Positions 1-12,059 of a DNA stretch of 64,000 nucleotides are shown piece after piece. The notes under the pieces are model-generated. The model had not been told where the DNA came from. It ran no database searches and worked only from the letters and a program-made list of their open reading frames with translations. The stretch's first letter is position 1. Each line of letters starts with the position of its first letter. The position numbers and the translations under genes were made by a program. The DNA is from Cordilura impudica (lineage: Eukaryota > Arthropoda > Insecta > Diptera > Scathophagidae), in contig OY821518.1 in assembly GCA_963682025.1 (NCBI GenBank), positions 225,103,070-225,167,069 on the forward strand, in the 5' to 3' direction.

Positions 1-1807
1 AATGATGTTTTCTGAAATTATATTGATGGTTTCTGAAATACAGTTGATGTTTTCCTAAATAATATTGATGTTTTCTGAAATTCTATTTATGTTTTCTGAA
101 ATTCAAATGATGTTTTCTGATATACAATTGATGTTTTCTGAAATACAATTGATGTCTTCTGAAATTCTATTGATGTTTTCTGAAATTCTATTTATGTTTT
201 CTAAAATACAATTGATGTTTTCTGAAATTCTATTGATGTTTTTTGAAATTCAATTGATGTTTTCTGAAACTCGAATGATGTTTTCTGAAATTATATTGAT
301 GTTTTCTGAAATTCTATTTATGTTTTCTGAAACTCAAATGATGTTTTCTGAAACTCGAATGATGTTTTCTGAAATTATATTGAAGTTTTCTGAAATTCTA
401 TTGATGTTTTCTGAAATTCTATTTATGTTTTCTGAAATTCAAATGATGTTTTCTGAAATACAATTGATGTTTTCTGAAATACAATTGAAGTTTTCTGAAA
501 TTCAATTGATGTTTTCTGAAATTTTATTGATGTTTTTTGAAATACAGTTTATGTTTTCTGAAATTCTATTGATGTTTTCTGAAAAATACACTTGATGTTT
601 GCTGAAATACAATTGATGTTTTCTGAAATTATATTGATGTTTTCTGAAATTCTATTTATATTTTCTGAAATTCAAATGATGTTTTCTGAAATTATATTGA
701 TGGTTTCTGAAATACAGTTGATGTTTTCTGATATTATATTGATGTGTTCTGATATTCTATTTATGTTTTCTGAAATTCAAATGATGTTTTCTGAAATTAT
801 ATTGATGGTTTCTGAAATACAATTGATGTTTTCTGAAATTCTATTGATGCTTTCTGAAATTCAATTGGTGTTTTCTGAAATTTTATTGATGGTTTCTGAA
901 ATACAGTTGATGTTTTCTGAAATAATATTGATGTTCTCTGAAATTCAAATGATGTTTTCTGAAATACAATTGATGTTTTCTGAAATACAATTGATGTTTT
1001 CTGGAATTATATTGATGTTTTTCTGAAATTCAATTGATGTTTTCTGAAATTTTATTGATGTTTTCTGAAATACAGTTTATGTTTTCTGAAATTCTATTGA
1101 TGTTTTCTGAAATACAATTGATGTTTTCTGAAATTATATTGATGGTTTCTGAAATACAATTGATGTTTTCTGGAATTATATTGATGTTTTCTGAAATTCA
1201 AATGATGTTTTCTGAAATTATATTGATGGTTTCTGAAATACATTTGATGTTTTCTGAAATTATATTGATGTTTTCTGAAATTCTATTTATGTTTTCTGAA
1301 ATTCAAATGATGTTTTCTGAAATTATATTGATGGTTTCTGAAATACAATTGATGTTTTCTGAAATTCTATTGAAGGTTTCTGAAATTCATTTGGTGTTTT
1401 CTGAAACTCGAATGATGTTTTCTGAAATTATATTGATGTTTTCTGAAATACTATTTATGTTTGCTGAAATTCAAGTGATGTTTTCTGAAATTATATTGAT
1501 TTTTTCTGAAATTCAATTGATGTTTTCTGAAACTCGAATGATGTTTTCTGAAATCATATTGATGTTTTCTGAAATTCTATTTATGGTTTCTGAAATACAA
1601 TTGATGTTTTCTGAAATACAATTGATGTTTTTTGAAAGTCAATTGGAAAATGTTTAGAAAAGAACATATCATAATTTTTTCACAAATACAATCAGATAAA
1701 GTCACACCGATTTACACTTCAGCTCACACCGATGTGTTACGCTGTTTTTGCGATTGTATTGTGAAATAGAAATTTACCCCCCTGCGCGTATAGATGTTTA
1801 CACATCA
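1..1807 (-). mobile_element. Family A copy 1: Helentron-like element with 18-bp minisatellite core (5' part of window cut off)
   Basis: Positions 1-1650 are a tandem array of an 18-bp unit (plus-strand consensus ATGTTTTCTGAAATTCAA with a few standard variants). A unique segment shared with the other copies follows (1650-1807) and ends TAGATGTTTACACATCA. On the minus strand this end is the 5' terminus, starting TGATGTGTAAACATCTA. The other end lies outside the window. Because 18 is a multiple of three and the unit lacks stops in one frame, the array gives long open frames of repeated Met-Phe-Ser-Glu-Ile-Gln; I read these as an artefact, not a gene. Directly seen: array and shared flank. Inferred: Helentron affinity, from complete copies at 34486 and 54148. 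Confidence 0.8.
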
Positions 1808-1829
1808 AAAATTTTTATATGCGATTGAA

Positions 1830-3086
1830 ATTCATGTAAATCAATGTGACCTTTTTGGTCCAGTGCAGCAATCGATTTTTTGAATTCAAAGGGAACAAAA
1901 TTTTCTTCTTTACGTGCTATGATTTTGATTTTGAGCTCGTTTCTGTGATTCAATTTTTAAAATATAATTGTGAAAAACAGAAGCTTGGCAATGCCCAAAT
2001 TGAAGCCAAATTTCAGCACAAGGATTACTAGAAAAATCTTTTAAAACAGTTGAACACTTTGGTTGTGCTAAAAAGTATTTTTGAAGAGACTTAAAAAGTT
2101 TCAAAATTCTATCTATTGCTGGCTTCAAGTAAGCCATCTCGTTTTGCTAAAACCCATTAGTTTACAATATTCCATATTTACACTTTCACAAAGCTCTTTA
2201 AATTCTGCCACGCGGACTGTATAAATATAAAAAAATTAATATATTTTTACGACAACCATTTCAATGTCGATTGGAAGGCATTCCACACAAGATTGGACAC
2301 AATTATTTATTATATGGGCAGCACAGTTGACACCAATTAATGTTTTACCAATAGACTGTTGAACTTTTGTGAAAAGATTATTTTTACCCCGCCTGGCTGC
2401 ACCGCCAAAATTACAGTTTGTATTATCTGCACACAATGCTAGCAATTTGCTTTTCAATTCAAATTTGTTCAACAAATTCGAAATATATTTACTTAAAATA
2501 TCAGACGTTTCTCCATTCAGTTCATCAACTTCTAGAATTTTTACTTGCTCTCCTTTTCGCGGTGTGAAATATCGTACAAGAATCGGACACACTTTTGTAC
2601 TTCCGTGATTTGAGCAGTCAGAAAATATTGAAACAAAGTGTATAGTTTTCAAATCCTCTTCCAATTCTTTTATGGCGTTGGGTGCTAACACATTGCAAAC
2701 AATAAATTCGCACTTAGTTCGGGCACATGAATATTTTTCATCAAAACAATTTTTGATAAGTTTAGACGTGCAATCGTTTGAGCGAAAAGAGTGGCTGTGT
2801 TGAATCGTGTGGTACGCCCATGTTCCTTCGTTAATGCATGTATCATTGGTATCATCATCAATAGTTTTAGATGAGTAGAATGAAGTCATTTTTTTATTAC
2901 ACGATGCAGAAAGATCCATGCGTTTGTGCTTTACACCTTTCAAATGCTGCTGAATATCTAATCAGCCGCCATTTCCTATGGCAAACACTTGACACATTTT
3001 ACGACACTGGAGTCTGTTGTTGCTATTATGCATTAGAACTCCTTTTGCAGCGCTACATTGAACAAACATTTTCTTCTGGGCGCCAT
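1830..3086 (-). pseudogene. Decayed hAT-like transposase (BED-type zinc finger plus RNase H-like domain)
   Basis: Reading leftward from an ATG at 3086, the frame starts MAPRRK, then shows a cysteine pair and HLKGVKHKR, which resembles a BED/TTF zinc finger broken by frameshifts. The longest open part (2943-2236) has SIFSDCSNHGSTKV, then ALCADNTNCNFGGAARRGKNN and GVNCAAHIINN, the spacing of the hAT-like catalytic core with acidic residues in FSD and ADN. After a stop at 2236 similarity continues as TVRVAEFKELCESVN and KTRWL. One more frameshift leads into PAIDRILKLFKSLQKYFLAQ and EIWLQFGHCQ down to about 1830. At least three stops or shifts make it non-functional. Assignment to hAT rests on motif recall; the exact subfamily is unknown. 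No TIRs or 8-bp duplication were found. Confidence 0.65.
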
Positions 3087-3507
3087 GAATCTAATAAAAT
3101 ACACAAAATAATAATTCTCAGAATAATTTAAATTTTATTGCAACTAATTTATCTGCTTTGCTACGCACACAACAGGAATGTTAAAATCACATTTATTCAC
3201 GGTGATATAGAGCTGTCCTTTTCTTACCTTCAGATTCCATAAATATATTAAACACACCTGATGGCAAGTTTTGTAAAGCGTTGCCAGTTTTATTTTTATA
3301 ATATACATAAATAGATATATATAGTATATATATTGCAATTTATCATCACGAAATCAAGTTTAAGTGAACTGTTAATAAAATTTTCATTATACAGGACAAA
3401 ACAGAACATTAAAAAAAACAGTACATTTTGTAAGAATTAATTTTTACAGTACAGAGCATTGAAATACAGTACTGTTCTGTAAAATACAGTACGTATGGTC
3501 ACTGTAC
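3087..3507. other. Gene-free AT-rich stretch with ACAGTAC cluster
   Basis: No coding potential. Between about 3390 and 3500 the words ACAGTAC, ACAGAAC and GTACTGT recur about seven times on both strands, giving an interrupted palindromic patch. It could be the degraded terminal region of a DNA transposon. Confidence 0.4.
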
Positions 3508-3783
3508 CTATAAAAGCATAAACCAAATTAGAGTGACATTGTTATATGAAAAAGTTCATATCGGATGCTATTTCTATATGGGGACTAGGTCGAAAAATGC
3601 ACAGATCATGACAGTACATGGTAAAGTCACTTATTCTTTGCAGATTTGGGAAAAATCAGTGCAATATTTTTCTTCGATAGATTTAAGTGTAGATCGGGAT
3701 GCTGATTTATATGGGAGCTATAACTAAGCATGGTTTTACAGGATTTTTATTTGGACTACTAATTAATGGGTGTAATAACTACA
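3508..3783 (-). mobile_element. Family D fragment (internal part)
   Basis: The stretch from the GCATAAACC motif through GTGACATTGTTATATGAAAAAG to ATTAATGGGTGTAATAA matches the middle of the reversed family D sequence, but both termini are missing. The small open frame here is a by-product of the repeat. Confidence 0.7.
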
Positions 3784-3795
3784 CACATTTATTTT

Positions 3796-4567
3796 TATAC
3801 CCTATACCACTATGTGGTTTGGGTATAATGACTTTGTGTTGCTGTTTGTAACTACCAAAAATATTTGACCTAGACCCATCTTTAATTATACCGATCGAAT
3901 CAGAATCACTATCTGATTCGATTTAACGATGTCCGTCCGTCCGTCTGTGTGTCCATGTAAACCTTGTAATCAAACTGCAGGTCGCAAATATGAATATATT
4001 TTGATGAAATTTGGTATATAAGCTTTTATCGGCCATGGGATGAATGCTGTTGAAATTGGTGAGAATCGGTCAATGTTTAGACCTAGCCCCATACAAATGA
4101 CCCCTATGAAATCGACTTAAATTGCCATAAGATCCAAATTATCATATAAATCTTAGTCAAATTGGGTTTGTATGTGTTTATTACATCCATTAATCAGTGG
4201 TCCAAAAATGATCCCTATGGGACAACTATTAGTCATAGTCCACATATAGAGCTGCTCCCCGATCTTCACTTAAATCTATCAAAAAACAAAAATGTTGCAC
4301 TGATTCTTCTCAAATTTTGTTTGTATATATTTTTGCCAAATACAAGAGACCTTACCAAACATAGTCAGGATCGGTCCATTTTTGGGCCTAGTCCCCATAT
4401 AGATATAGCATCCGATATGAACTTTTTCATATCTGCAGACAAAAAAATTTATAAATATCCCACTCAAATTTGATTTATGCTTATTTTGTATGTCCAGTTA
4501 GTTGGGCCTATGGGGTAGGGTCTCTAAACCGTAGGGTCTCTAGACCAACTATAATTTTCTTACTTGT
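3796..4567 (+). mobile_element. Family D copy (full length), Helentron/mini-me-like nonautonomous element
   Basis: Starts TATACCCTATACCACTATGT with a small palindrome ACCAC-TAT-GTGGT, then CCGATCGAATCAGAATCAC with an internal hairpin and a short GTCC/GTCT run near 3930. The 3' end here has the weakened hairpin and finishes TTCTTACTTGT. The flanks are T-rich on both sides (ATTTT before, TTATT after), consistent with T^T insertion. No coding function is supported. Small open frames recur at the same place in other copies because the copies are related. Confidence 0.85.
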
Positions 4568-4599
4568 TTATTATTAAATTTACTTTATACGACTAAATG

Positions 4600-7565
4600 T
4601 AAATTTTATTGCGTTGCTTTAGAATGTCAGTATGACAAGTACATCATATGAACAAGTTGGCTCCAGAGATGGTAATTATAACATGGTACGTATCCTGGCT
4701 AATCATAGACAGGGTTTCAGTATTTGTCATTTAAATGCACAAAGTTTATGTAATAAACTTGATGAGTTTCGTCTTTTATTTGAAAATTCGGGTGTTGACG
4801 CTATATGTGTTTCTGAGACATGGTTCTGTGATAATGTTAGCGACAATATCTATGAGCTGAAGGGGTACTGTGTCTTTCGTTCCGACAGAAGTAGTCATTC
4901 TGGTGGTGTCGCAATTTATATAAAAAATAATATTTCATGTCAATTAAATTGTACACATAATATAGCTAATGACGTGGAATATGTTTTTGTAGACGTAAAT
5001 TGTCGTGGTGATAAACTTCTTCTTGGATGTGTGTATACAGTCCACATAAACGGATAAAGTTTGACAGTCTTATCACGAAGCTGGAGCTTTCATCAATGTC
5101 ATACTCCAAAGTCATTATATCAGGTGATTTTAATAACAATGTCGATGTTTAACTTGTCAGCTGTCAACGCAACGAGACCTACACACTTCACATCAGCCAA
5201 TAGCACTTTGCTTGATCTTTTCTTTACCAGTAATGAAAGTAAAGTCCTTAATTATGATCAGTTAGCAGCACCAGCATTTTCGAAGCACGATCTACTCCTT
5301 TTATCATACGATTTTGCAACCCCGGCCCCAAACATTTACGTATCGTGATTTTGATAATATTGATATCTTGGCTTTGGGATATGATCTTTGCTCTACTCCA
5401 TGGGATCAAATTTTCTATTTACCGACTGTTGGAGAACAACATTCATTTCTTAATGGTAAAATTTTAAGAATTTACAACAAACATGTCCTCAACAAAACGA
5501 AAACTATTAAAAATAGAGATAGACCTTGGTTCACAATGGAAACCAAGATGCTAATAGAACACCGTGATAATCTGTATTATAAGTGGAAACGTTACAGGAT
5601 ACCAGAATATCACGACGAATATAAGATGGCTAGGAAAGCGGTTGTTTCCAAAATAAGGCATAATAAGACTTCCTAATATTTTAATAAATTTAATACAGCT
5701 ATTGGAAGTAAAAAAACCTGGAAACAAATACGCGAAATTAGAATAAATAAGACAAATTATCAATCAATGAATGTTGACATTAATGCGCTAAATGAAGCTT
5801 TTGTAAATATTCCTCTACCAGCCGTAAATAACGAATTTTATGATGATTTTCCCTGTAATAATTTAAGCATTCCCAAATTTAACTTTCAGTGTGTAACACT
5901 AACAGAGGTAGTTGAAAGTTTCAATGCTATTAAATCGAATGCAGTGGGCCTTGATAATATACACCCCAGATTTATAAAAATGATTTTACCATGGATTGTC
6001 CGTTTCATAATGTACTTGTTTAACTCCATAATCACTACTAGCATCTTTTCAATGGAGTGGAAACATGCCAAAATTATATCAATACCAAAAACGGGTAACG
6101 AATACCGCCCGATTGCAATTCTTCCATATCTCTCAAAAGTTTTCGAGCACCTTTTACACAGACAAATCTTTAGGTATTTAAACGACAACAACTTACTTAC
6201 AGAGCGTCAATCTGGTTTCAGGCCAAAACATAGCTGTATAACAGCTTTATCTGATGTAGTTGAGGAGTTAAGAAGTAACATGGATGATGGAAAAATATCT
6301 TTTTTGGTTTTATTGGACCACTCAAAGGCATTTGACACGGTGCACCACTCAATTTTATGCCTCAAACTGTAGAGGTTTTTTAACTTTTCTACATTAGCAG
6401 TTAGACTCATGTTTTCATACCTCACAAACAGATCCCAATCTGTTGCTAATGGTAGCTCCATCTCAAACTCACTGCAAGTTATAAGAGGGGTACCACAGGG
6501 TTCAATCCTTGGACCACTACTTTATTCGATATATGCCAATGATCTTCCACAACAAATTAAATTCTCTAAGGTTCAGATGTACGCTGATGACATTCAGCTA
6601 TATTTAAGTAGTACCAATGATTCAATTATTTCCAAATCTCAAGAACTAAATTATGATCTCAAACGTATTCTAAATTGGGCAACGGCAAATGGTCTACGAC
6701 TTAATCCAAATAAATCTAAGTGTATTATAATAAAGAAGAAAGTGATGCATTTGGAGAATGAGATTAATGTCTTCCTTGGGGGCTCTAAAATTGACATCGT
6801 GGACTCTGTACGAAATCTCGGAGTTATGTTTAATGGAACTCTGACTTGGTCAGATCATATTAATCAATCCTGTGGCAGAATTTATAATATGATTAGAAGT
6901 TTATGGTTAACACAGCACTTTACTCCACCGAAAATAAGATTGCTACTTGCTAAAACGTATCTTTTACCAACATTACTATATCTATCTGAGGTTTTCACAG
7001 GTTGCAACTCTAGGGATAATAGAAAACTTGCTGTAACTTTCAACAACATTATTCGCTATATCTTTGGATTAAGAAAATTTGATCATGTATCCCAATACTC
7101 ATGTCATGTCTTACACATGTCATTTGACAACTATATTAAATTCAAGAACATTATATTCCTACATAAAATTATTATAACAAAGGCTCCAAAATATCTTTTT
7201 GAACGATTAAAGTTCGCAAGATCTTCCAGAGGGAATCGAATAATTCAATTTAAATACCGGGACCATGCCTCTGAATGTCAATTTTTTATTCTAACTATTC
7301 GTCTCTGGAATCAGCTTCCTAATGTCATGCAAAATACAAGGAACGCAATAGGGTTTAGACAATTACTATACCAATACTTTAATTGATTTTATTTGATTTT
7401 TTTTAATGTTTTTGAATTGTAATTTATAATATTTTAAATTTAGATTAAGAGTTACTGGTATTAAATATATAGTGAATAACTTATCTGATTCCATTACTGT
7501 AATTTATAAGATACTGTGTTTTGTTGTAATGGAAAATCGTATTTAATAAATAAATATAAATACAA
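4600..7565 (+). mobile_element. Non-LTR retrotransposon (LINE H, copy 1), nearly full length ORF2
   Basis: One APE-type endonuclease plus reverse transcriptase reading frame, broken a few times, is followed by a short 3' UTR. The element ends in repeats of AAATA/AAATAC at about 7540-7568, a typical LINE tail. There is no RNase H domain and no LTR. Its 5' boundary directly follows a family D copy ending at 4567; I cannot fix the exact start. A decayed relative lies at 26200-28900. The clade (Jockey superfamily or CR1-like) is not certain. Confidence 0.85.
4632..7386 (+). pseudogene. LINE endonuclease/reverse transcriptase polyprotein, frame-disrupted
   Basis: Endonuclease part (4632-5345): FSICHLNAQSLCNKLDEF gives the conserved Asn, VSETWF the catalytic Glu, VIISGDFNNN the Asp/Asn loop, and FSKHDLLLLSYDF the C-terminal His. 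Frames shift near 5050 and 5330. A connecting region (5314-5676) has RDRPWFTMETK and a tract rich in basic residues. The RT part runs 5767-6372 (SNAVGLDNIHPRF, RPIAILPYLSKVFEHLL, GFRPKHSC, LLDHSKAFDTVHH), then a stop near 6370. It continues at 6409-7386 with RGVPQGSILGPLLYSIYAND, the YADD catalytic box at 6580-6591, NGLRLNPNKSKC and LGVMFNGTLTWSDHI. A handful of lesions suggests a fairly recent death. The likely role in life was target-primed reverse transcription. Confidence 0.85.
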
Positions 7566-7574
7566 ATACTTATC

Positions 7575-7817
7575 AATTTTGACCGATATCTATGTGATAA
7601 TTTGGAGTTTAGGCCAAGTTAAGACCAGTAGTTTGATTACAAGGTTTACATGGACACACAGACACATGGACAGACGGTAGGACGGACATCGCTAAATCGA
7701 CTCAGAAAAATGATTCTGATTCGGTTTAATAAAAGTTGGGTATTTGTCAGATATTTTTGGTATTTAGAAACATCAGCACAAACTCATACACGGACCACAG
7801 AGTGGTATAGAGTATAA
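7575..7817 (-). mobile_element. Family D fragment (5' third, reversed)
   Basis: Contains the reversed landmarks TTTACATGGACACACAGAC, CGACTCAGAAAAATGATTC and GAGTGGTATAGAGTATAAA of family D. It abuts the 3' tail of LINE H, so the LINE probably inserted in or beside this copy. Confidence 0.75.
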
Positions 7818-8784
7818 ATAACCATAGAAATGTAAACAAATTATCGGATTGAAAGGAATATGTACTGATAATTTAGAATATCACTTCGTAAAAATTTAGG
7901 TTTGTTCCATGACTTCTCAGTCTTTGAGGACCTTTAAAAAGCCTTAAAACTTTTCTTAAAGCACATTTTATTACGGGAAAATAAAAAATAGACCAAATAT
8001 CTTTATTATGGGGTTCTTAAAAAAAATAAATAATGATGTTTTTTGAAAATTGATTTCAAATTTTTTGGATTGAGCTTGAAATTATTCAGGCTCAAGATCA
8101 AATGTTTTTACTTTAAATAAAGCAAAAACATTGGTACATTTGTTTCAAAAAATTGATCTATATTCTGCATGACAGGTTACACAGCTGTTTCGGAAAGAGT
8201 CACCAACCCTCATCAGTAATCAAAAGCAGTAGATAATTTGTTTGGTAAAAAGTTTAATTTACATATATTTGCTGAGAACAACCAAATGAGAATTCAAGCA
8301 AAATTTATACTATTTAAGCCTCTTCCAATATAACAAACTAAAATATAGAACAACTTTGAAACAAATATGTTTGTATATGATCCTGAGCCTAAATAATTTC
8401 AAACTCAATCATTAAAATGATAAAGATCGAAAAACGATTTTTTATTTTTACAAAAAATAATAAAACTTTTTTTGGATTTAATATTTTTCTTAAAGTATAT
8501 TTTGTTATGAGTACATGAATAAAAGCGATAAATTTGAAACAACTCAAGATATAACATTTAAAAAAGGTTGCTCCGATGATTTCGGGTTTTTTGAAAAGTA
8601 ATTTCACAGCTTTTCTTTCACCATGAAGTTTCATCAAAATTTTTGAGATGGCATGAAAATCTTATTAACACTTGATTTATAATTGCTCACATTAAAATAT
8701 ACTGTCTTGGCAAAAAAAAAAAAGGAAACATTAAACATGGCCAGAAGGTTGATCTCCTAAGGGAAAGGAACATTAACTGGTTTT
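7818..8784. other. Gene-free AT-rich stretch
   Basis: No recognisable protein, RNA or repeat. Small open frames (for example on the minus strand around 8389-8637) are lysine/isoleucine/phenylalanine-rich and look like chance frames in AT-rich DNA. Confidence 0.5.
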
Positions 8785-8983
8785 TACCAATTTCAATAGC
8801 ATCGTCCTATAGCCGATAGAAGCTTATATACCATTCTAAAGCAAACTGTATTTCCAATTGCGAACTTTACTTTACGCGCAAGGTAACATGGACAGATGGA
8901 CAGAAATGAATCTGAATCGAGTGGTAAATTATAAAAATAAAACAAACTCATTATACCATCACTACACATTGGTATAGGGTATA
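8785..8983 (-). mobile_element. Family D fragment, diverged
   Basis: Reversed landmarks CCAATTTCAATAGCATCGTCC, AAGCTTATATACC and ATTGGTATAGGGTATA are present, but the hairpin region and the GTCY tract are eroded. It appears to be an old copy. Confidence 0.65.
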
Positions 8984-9066
8984 ACAAATTAGCTTTGTGT
9001 TTGTATTTGGCACCTACAAATGGTGGTTCATATAAACCAAAGAAACCTCTATGATTACTGATAAAT

Positions 9067-10057
9067 GTACGAGGGCGGTCCCAGAACAACCAGACCGGCA
9101 AAGAAAACACAAAATTTTGGGAAAATTTTTCTTTATTTCTCAACATAACCTCCTAGCTCGATACACTTTTTCTAGCAATATTAAATAGCTTCGATACCCT
9201 GTTTATAGTAAGAACTGTCTAGCTTCTTAAAATAGCCATTAACCGCAGACTCCACCTCTTCACTATTGGCAAATCTTTTACCACTGAGTCATTTTTTCAA
9301 GCTTGGGAATAGGAAATAATCCAAAGCAGCAAATTCTGGTGAATAAAGTGCGTGATGAAGAAATTCGAACTTTAATTCATGGATTTTGGCAATCGCACTA
9401 ATGTATGTGTGAACTGGTGCACATGATACTGTTTCCTAAAAAACAAACGCTATAACCTTACCTGCAGATGGAACTATATTCGCCTTCTTTGGGCTCGATT
9501 GTCTTATTTCGTTCCACTATTTTGAATGTTCCTTTATATCAGGTGTGAAGTGGTGGACCCATGTCTCAACCATGGTTTTATTGAGACATCCTCACAAATG
9601 GACAGCTTTCTCAACTTCAAATTTCGGTCAATATGCGATGTATAGCACACTTTGAAATGCCTGTCATTTCCGCTAACCATTTTGTGGACTTTCTTAATGG
9701 CATGGTCAATTAGTCGACCACTACGGTGTTCGTCTCGGCAGCTCGTTTAAACTCTGCCACCAAAATTTTTGATAGTCATAAACGAAGAAGCAGACCACTC
9801 GAGAGTAGAATCTAGCTCGGCTTTAATACTGGTTGGACTGCGACCTTTCAAATGAAAGTATTGAATTACATGATGGTGAGCAAGTTTTTCCATGTTTAAA
9901 AATGCATTGAGGTTATTTAAAAATAATAAATAACTTGGCGCCTTGAAGCTTAAGAAATATGTTTTATAAGGTTTCCAATTTTGCACCGAAGTAATTCTTT
10001 TCAAACTATAGTCGCTATCTTTACGTACGGTCGGGTTGTTCTGGAACCATCCACGGA
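9067..10057 (-). mobile_element. Mariner-like transposon with TIRs
   Basis: About 1.0 kb, with inverted ends sharing the core GG(T/C)(T/C)CCAGAACAACC(A/C)GACCG. The left copy is at about 9074-9097 and the right copy (reversed) at about 10029-10053. It carries one decayed transposase on the minus strand. Length and ends fit a mariner that has lost little sequence. The outer edges are uncertain by a few bases. Confidence 0.75.
9133..9893 (-). pseudogene. Mariner transposase, decayed
   Basis: Starts at the ATG at 9893 as MEKLAHHHVIQYFHLKGRSP with an N-terminal helix-turn-helix typical of mariners. ELDSTLEWSASSF and DEHRSGRLIDHAI follow after a stop at about 9747. The middle (9640-9400) encodes broken pieces consistent with the catalytic core (a His-rich tract and KIVERNKT-like text). 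The C-terminus reads HALYSPEFAALDYFLFP, then KKLDSSYYKQGIEA and CIELGG-VEK to a stop at 9133. The third acidic residue of the DD34D set would lie in the LAPSDYFLF-like box, here FAALDYFLF. Multiple stops and shifts; not functional. Confidence 0.75.
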
Positions 10058-10217
10058 TACTAACTGTAACACTTAATTCTTTAATAATATGTTTCACATA
10101 AATATAAGTACAATCAGAAAATTTTAATTTTATAATCAGAATCAAAATAATTAAATTACAAAAAACAATGTTTTTATTATTTGTCCGCAAAATAAATGAG
10201 TTTATTTTTTTTATTTG

Positions 10218-10345
10218 GAACAGCAATCCCTCGATTTACGTTATCTTTATTTACGTCGTTATGATCTGCGTCGTTTAAAATATTGTTTCTTTCAAATTCG
10301 AATTACATTGTTATTTGATTTACGTCGTGTATTGTCGAACAAAAA
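10218..10345. repeat. TTTACGTCGT-rich patch, possible pogo/Tigger-like terminal sequence
   Basis: Begins CAGCAATCCCTCGATTTACG, with GATTTACGT(T/C)(A/G)T(C/T)-like words repeated four times to 10335. A related sequence in reverse (TAGGGATTACTG preceded by GATTTACGTCGC) lies at 36245-36310. It could be two ends of one DNA-transposon family. No transposase is attached. Confidence 0.35.
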
Positions 10346-10700
10346 AAGGTTGCTGGAAATTTTACTAATTTATTGACTCTTATCTGTATTGTTGCATTAA
10401 TGAGCTGGTATCTATCTGGTATCTATCCAAATATGTATATTTTCGTTATCTTGCAGAATTATTCTTAACTCATCGTTCGAAAGCTATTGACTACCGCTTT
10501 CATTTCCAGTCATCAAATTATGCTTTCCATTAATGTTTGGAAATAAATAACGGATAGAAGACGAGGAAGTTCTTCACATATTAATGAAAATCATATTAAA
10601 AAAAAATATAAAAAAATTACATAAATAACATTTTACCAATGTAAAATATAAAAATAAGTCTAGCTAGAAAGAATTTTCTTAAATGTGTCACTTTTTAAAT
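10346..10700. other. Gene-free AT-rich stretch
   Basis: No recognisable gene or repeat. TATCTATCTGGTATCTATCC at about 10411 is a minor direct duplication. Confidence 0.4.
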
Positions 10701-10995
10701 CTATATATAAATAAAAACGAAAGAGTATATGTGTGTTTGTGTGTAAACTATAGGAGGCTAAACCATTGAAGTGATCTAAAATATTTTACAGAGAACAGTA
10801 ATACAGATACACAGTAATATCTGGAAGGAACTATAGGTTATAAATTTTTTTGATATTTTTAATGGACGTGATACCTCCCACACAAAATAATTATTCAATA
10901 TTCGAGTACAGCAAATTTGTCTGAGGTCATCTATTACACAGGTCAACAGCAAAAATGCCGATCAATAACCACTATATAGATTTGATGCATCATGG
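10701..10995 (+). mobile_element. Helitron-like 5' region (family I)
   Basis: Starts TCTATATATAAATAAAAACG, a common style of insect Helitron 5' end, followed by a TGTGTGTTTGTGTG run, GCTAAACCATTGAAGT and GGACGTGATACCTCCCACAC. The 'GGCGTGG-ACC-CCCATACAAA' theme recurs at 13850, 14130, 50190, 50400 and 50550. The 3' end of this copy cannot be linked with certainty; a candidate lies at 14797. Confidence 0.45.
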
Positions 10996-11905
10996 CTACC
11001 TAAGTACAAAAATGGTAAAATTTTACAATTCTATGGAAATTTTGTTTTTTAAAATAATTTTTAAATAAAATTGTCCATATTTTGAGACATTTCTCCACTT
11101 GTGTTGTCATAACTCAAAAACAGCTACTCCCCTATTGTTAAATTAAATTAAAAAAAAAAATATTAAGATTTACAATATCTTTAAATCATGTATGTCGTTG
11201 TTTTTAATCTGATCAATAATTTAAAAGTTACGAAACAAATTGGTTGGAAAAAAAATAAAAAAATGGTAAAAAATTTTATTTTTAAATCTGGAAAAAATCG
11301 AAAACTAAAAAAAGTATTAAATATTATTTATTTACAGTGAAACTACATATCATGTGAATTAAACGAGATATGGATCATGAAAATCGATATATGCTTTAGG
11401 TTTTTATTCACAATAAATTGAAGGTATCGCATTTTTACAAGCACTGTCATTATTTCTTGGGTTACATAACAATGACTAAATAATATTTTTTTATTGAATG
11501 AATTTAAAAACTTTTCGTCTATGTTCTATAGAAAATGGTATAATAAAAATGCTGAACATAGAAAGTAGGTGCATTTTACGACACGGATTTTTGCAAACCC
11601 CCTTTACATGTACAAAATTGTTTGGAAAATACGTTTATGACATTTTTATGATTCTCAGAATTAAAAAAAAAAAGTAATACACAAAAGATAATTTGACTTT
11701 TATGATTGCGGTAGCAAAGTAATAATCGCTCATAAATTTTCGTAAAAAAGTAAAGTGCACTTTTTTCTTGATGTGTGTTTTTCCATTGGCAACCTGTAAG
11801 GGAATTTTGCACACACAAACTGTACCCATACACATAGTTATCCCAAATTATAGCATCGTATCACAAAACAGGTCTATAGATATGACACACTTGGAAATCG
11901 CGCTT
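10996..11905. other. Gene-free AT-rich stretch
   Basis: No supported gene, RNA or repeat. Small overlapping minus-strand frames at 11576-11835 show no conserved motif. Confidence 0.4.
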
Positions 11906-11911
11906 AGTATT

Positions 11912-11944
11912 TATAAGAGCTCGTTGAGCCGTTTTATTTCATTC
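11912..11944 (+). promoter_or_regulatory. Candidate insect core promoter (TATA + initiator)
   Basis: TATAAGA begins at 11912 and TCATTC, an exact match to the arthropod initiator TCA(G/T)T(T/C), has its A at 11941, 29 bases downstream. This is the canonical spacing. The region between is relatively GC-rich for the window. No clear gene follows. The nearest coding-like text starts near 12060. It may be a retained TE or host promoter. Confidence 0.35.
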
Positions 11945-12059
11945 AAGAAGTGTTTACGATAACGGAAACATCATTTTATCCCTACATAAAGATTAAAGTA
12001 ATTCAGCTTAGAAGTTAAAAACAATTTTCAAGTATTAATAAAAACGAGCAAGAAAGCCG

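Noticed and set aside
65..1657. Open frames of 144-207 codons encoding MFSEIQ repeats, as proteins
   Set aside because: They follow from an 18-bp stop-free tandem unit in a mobile element, and the frames break at random points.
1..1660. CRISPR-like array
   Set aside because: The repeats are directly adjacent 18-mers without unique spacers, in a eukaryotic TE context.
2369..2608. Plus-strand frame within the hAT-like pseudogene
   Set aside because: Antisense shadow of the minus-strand transposase, which has clear motifs.
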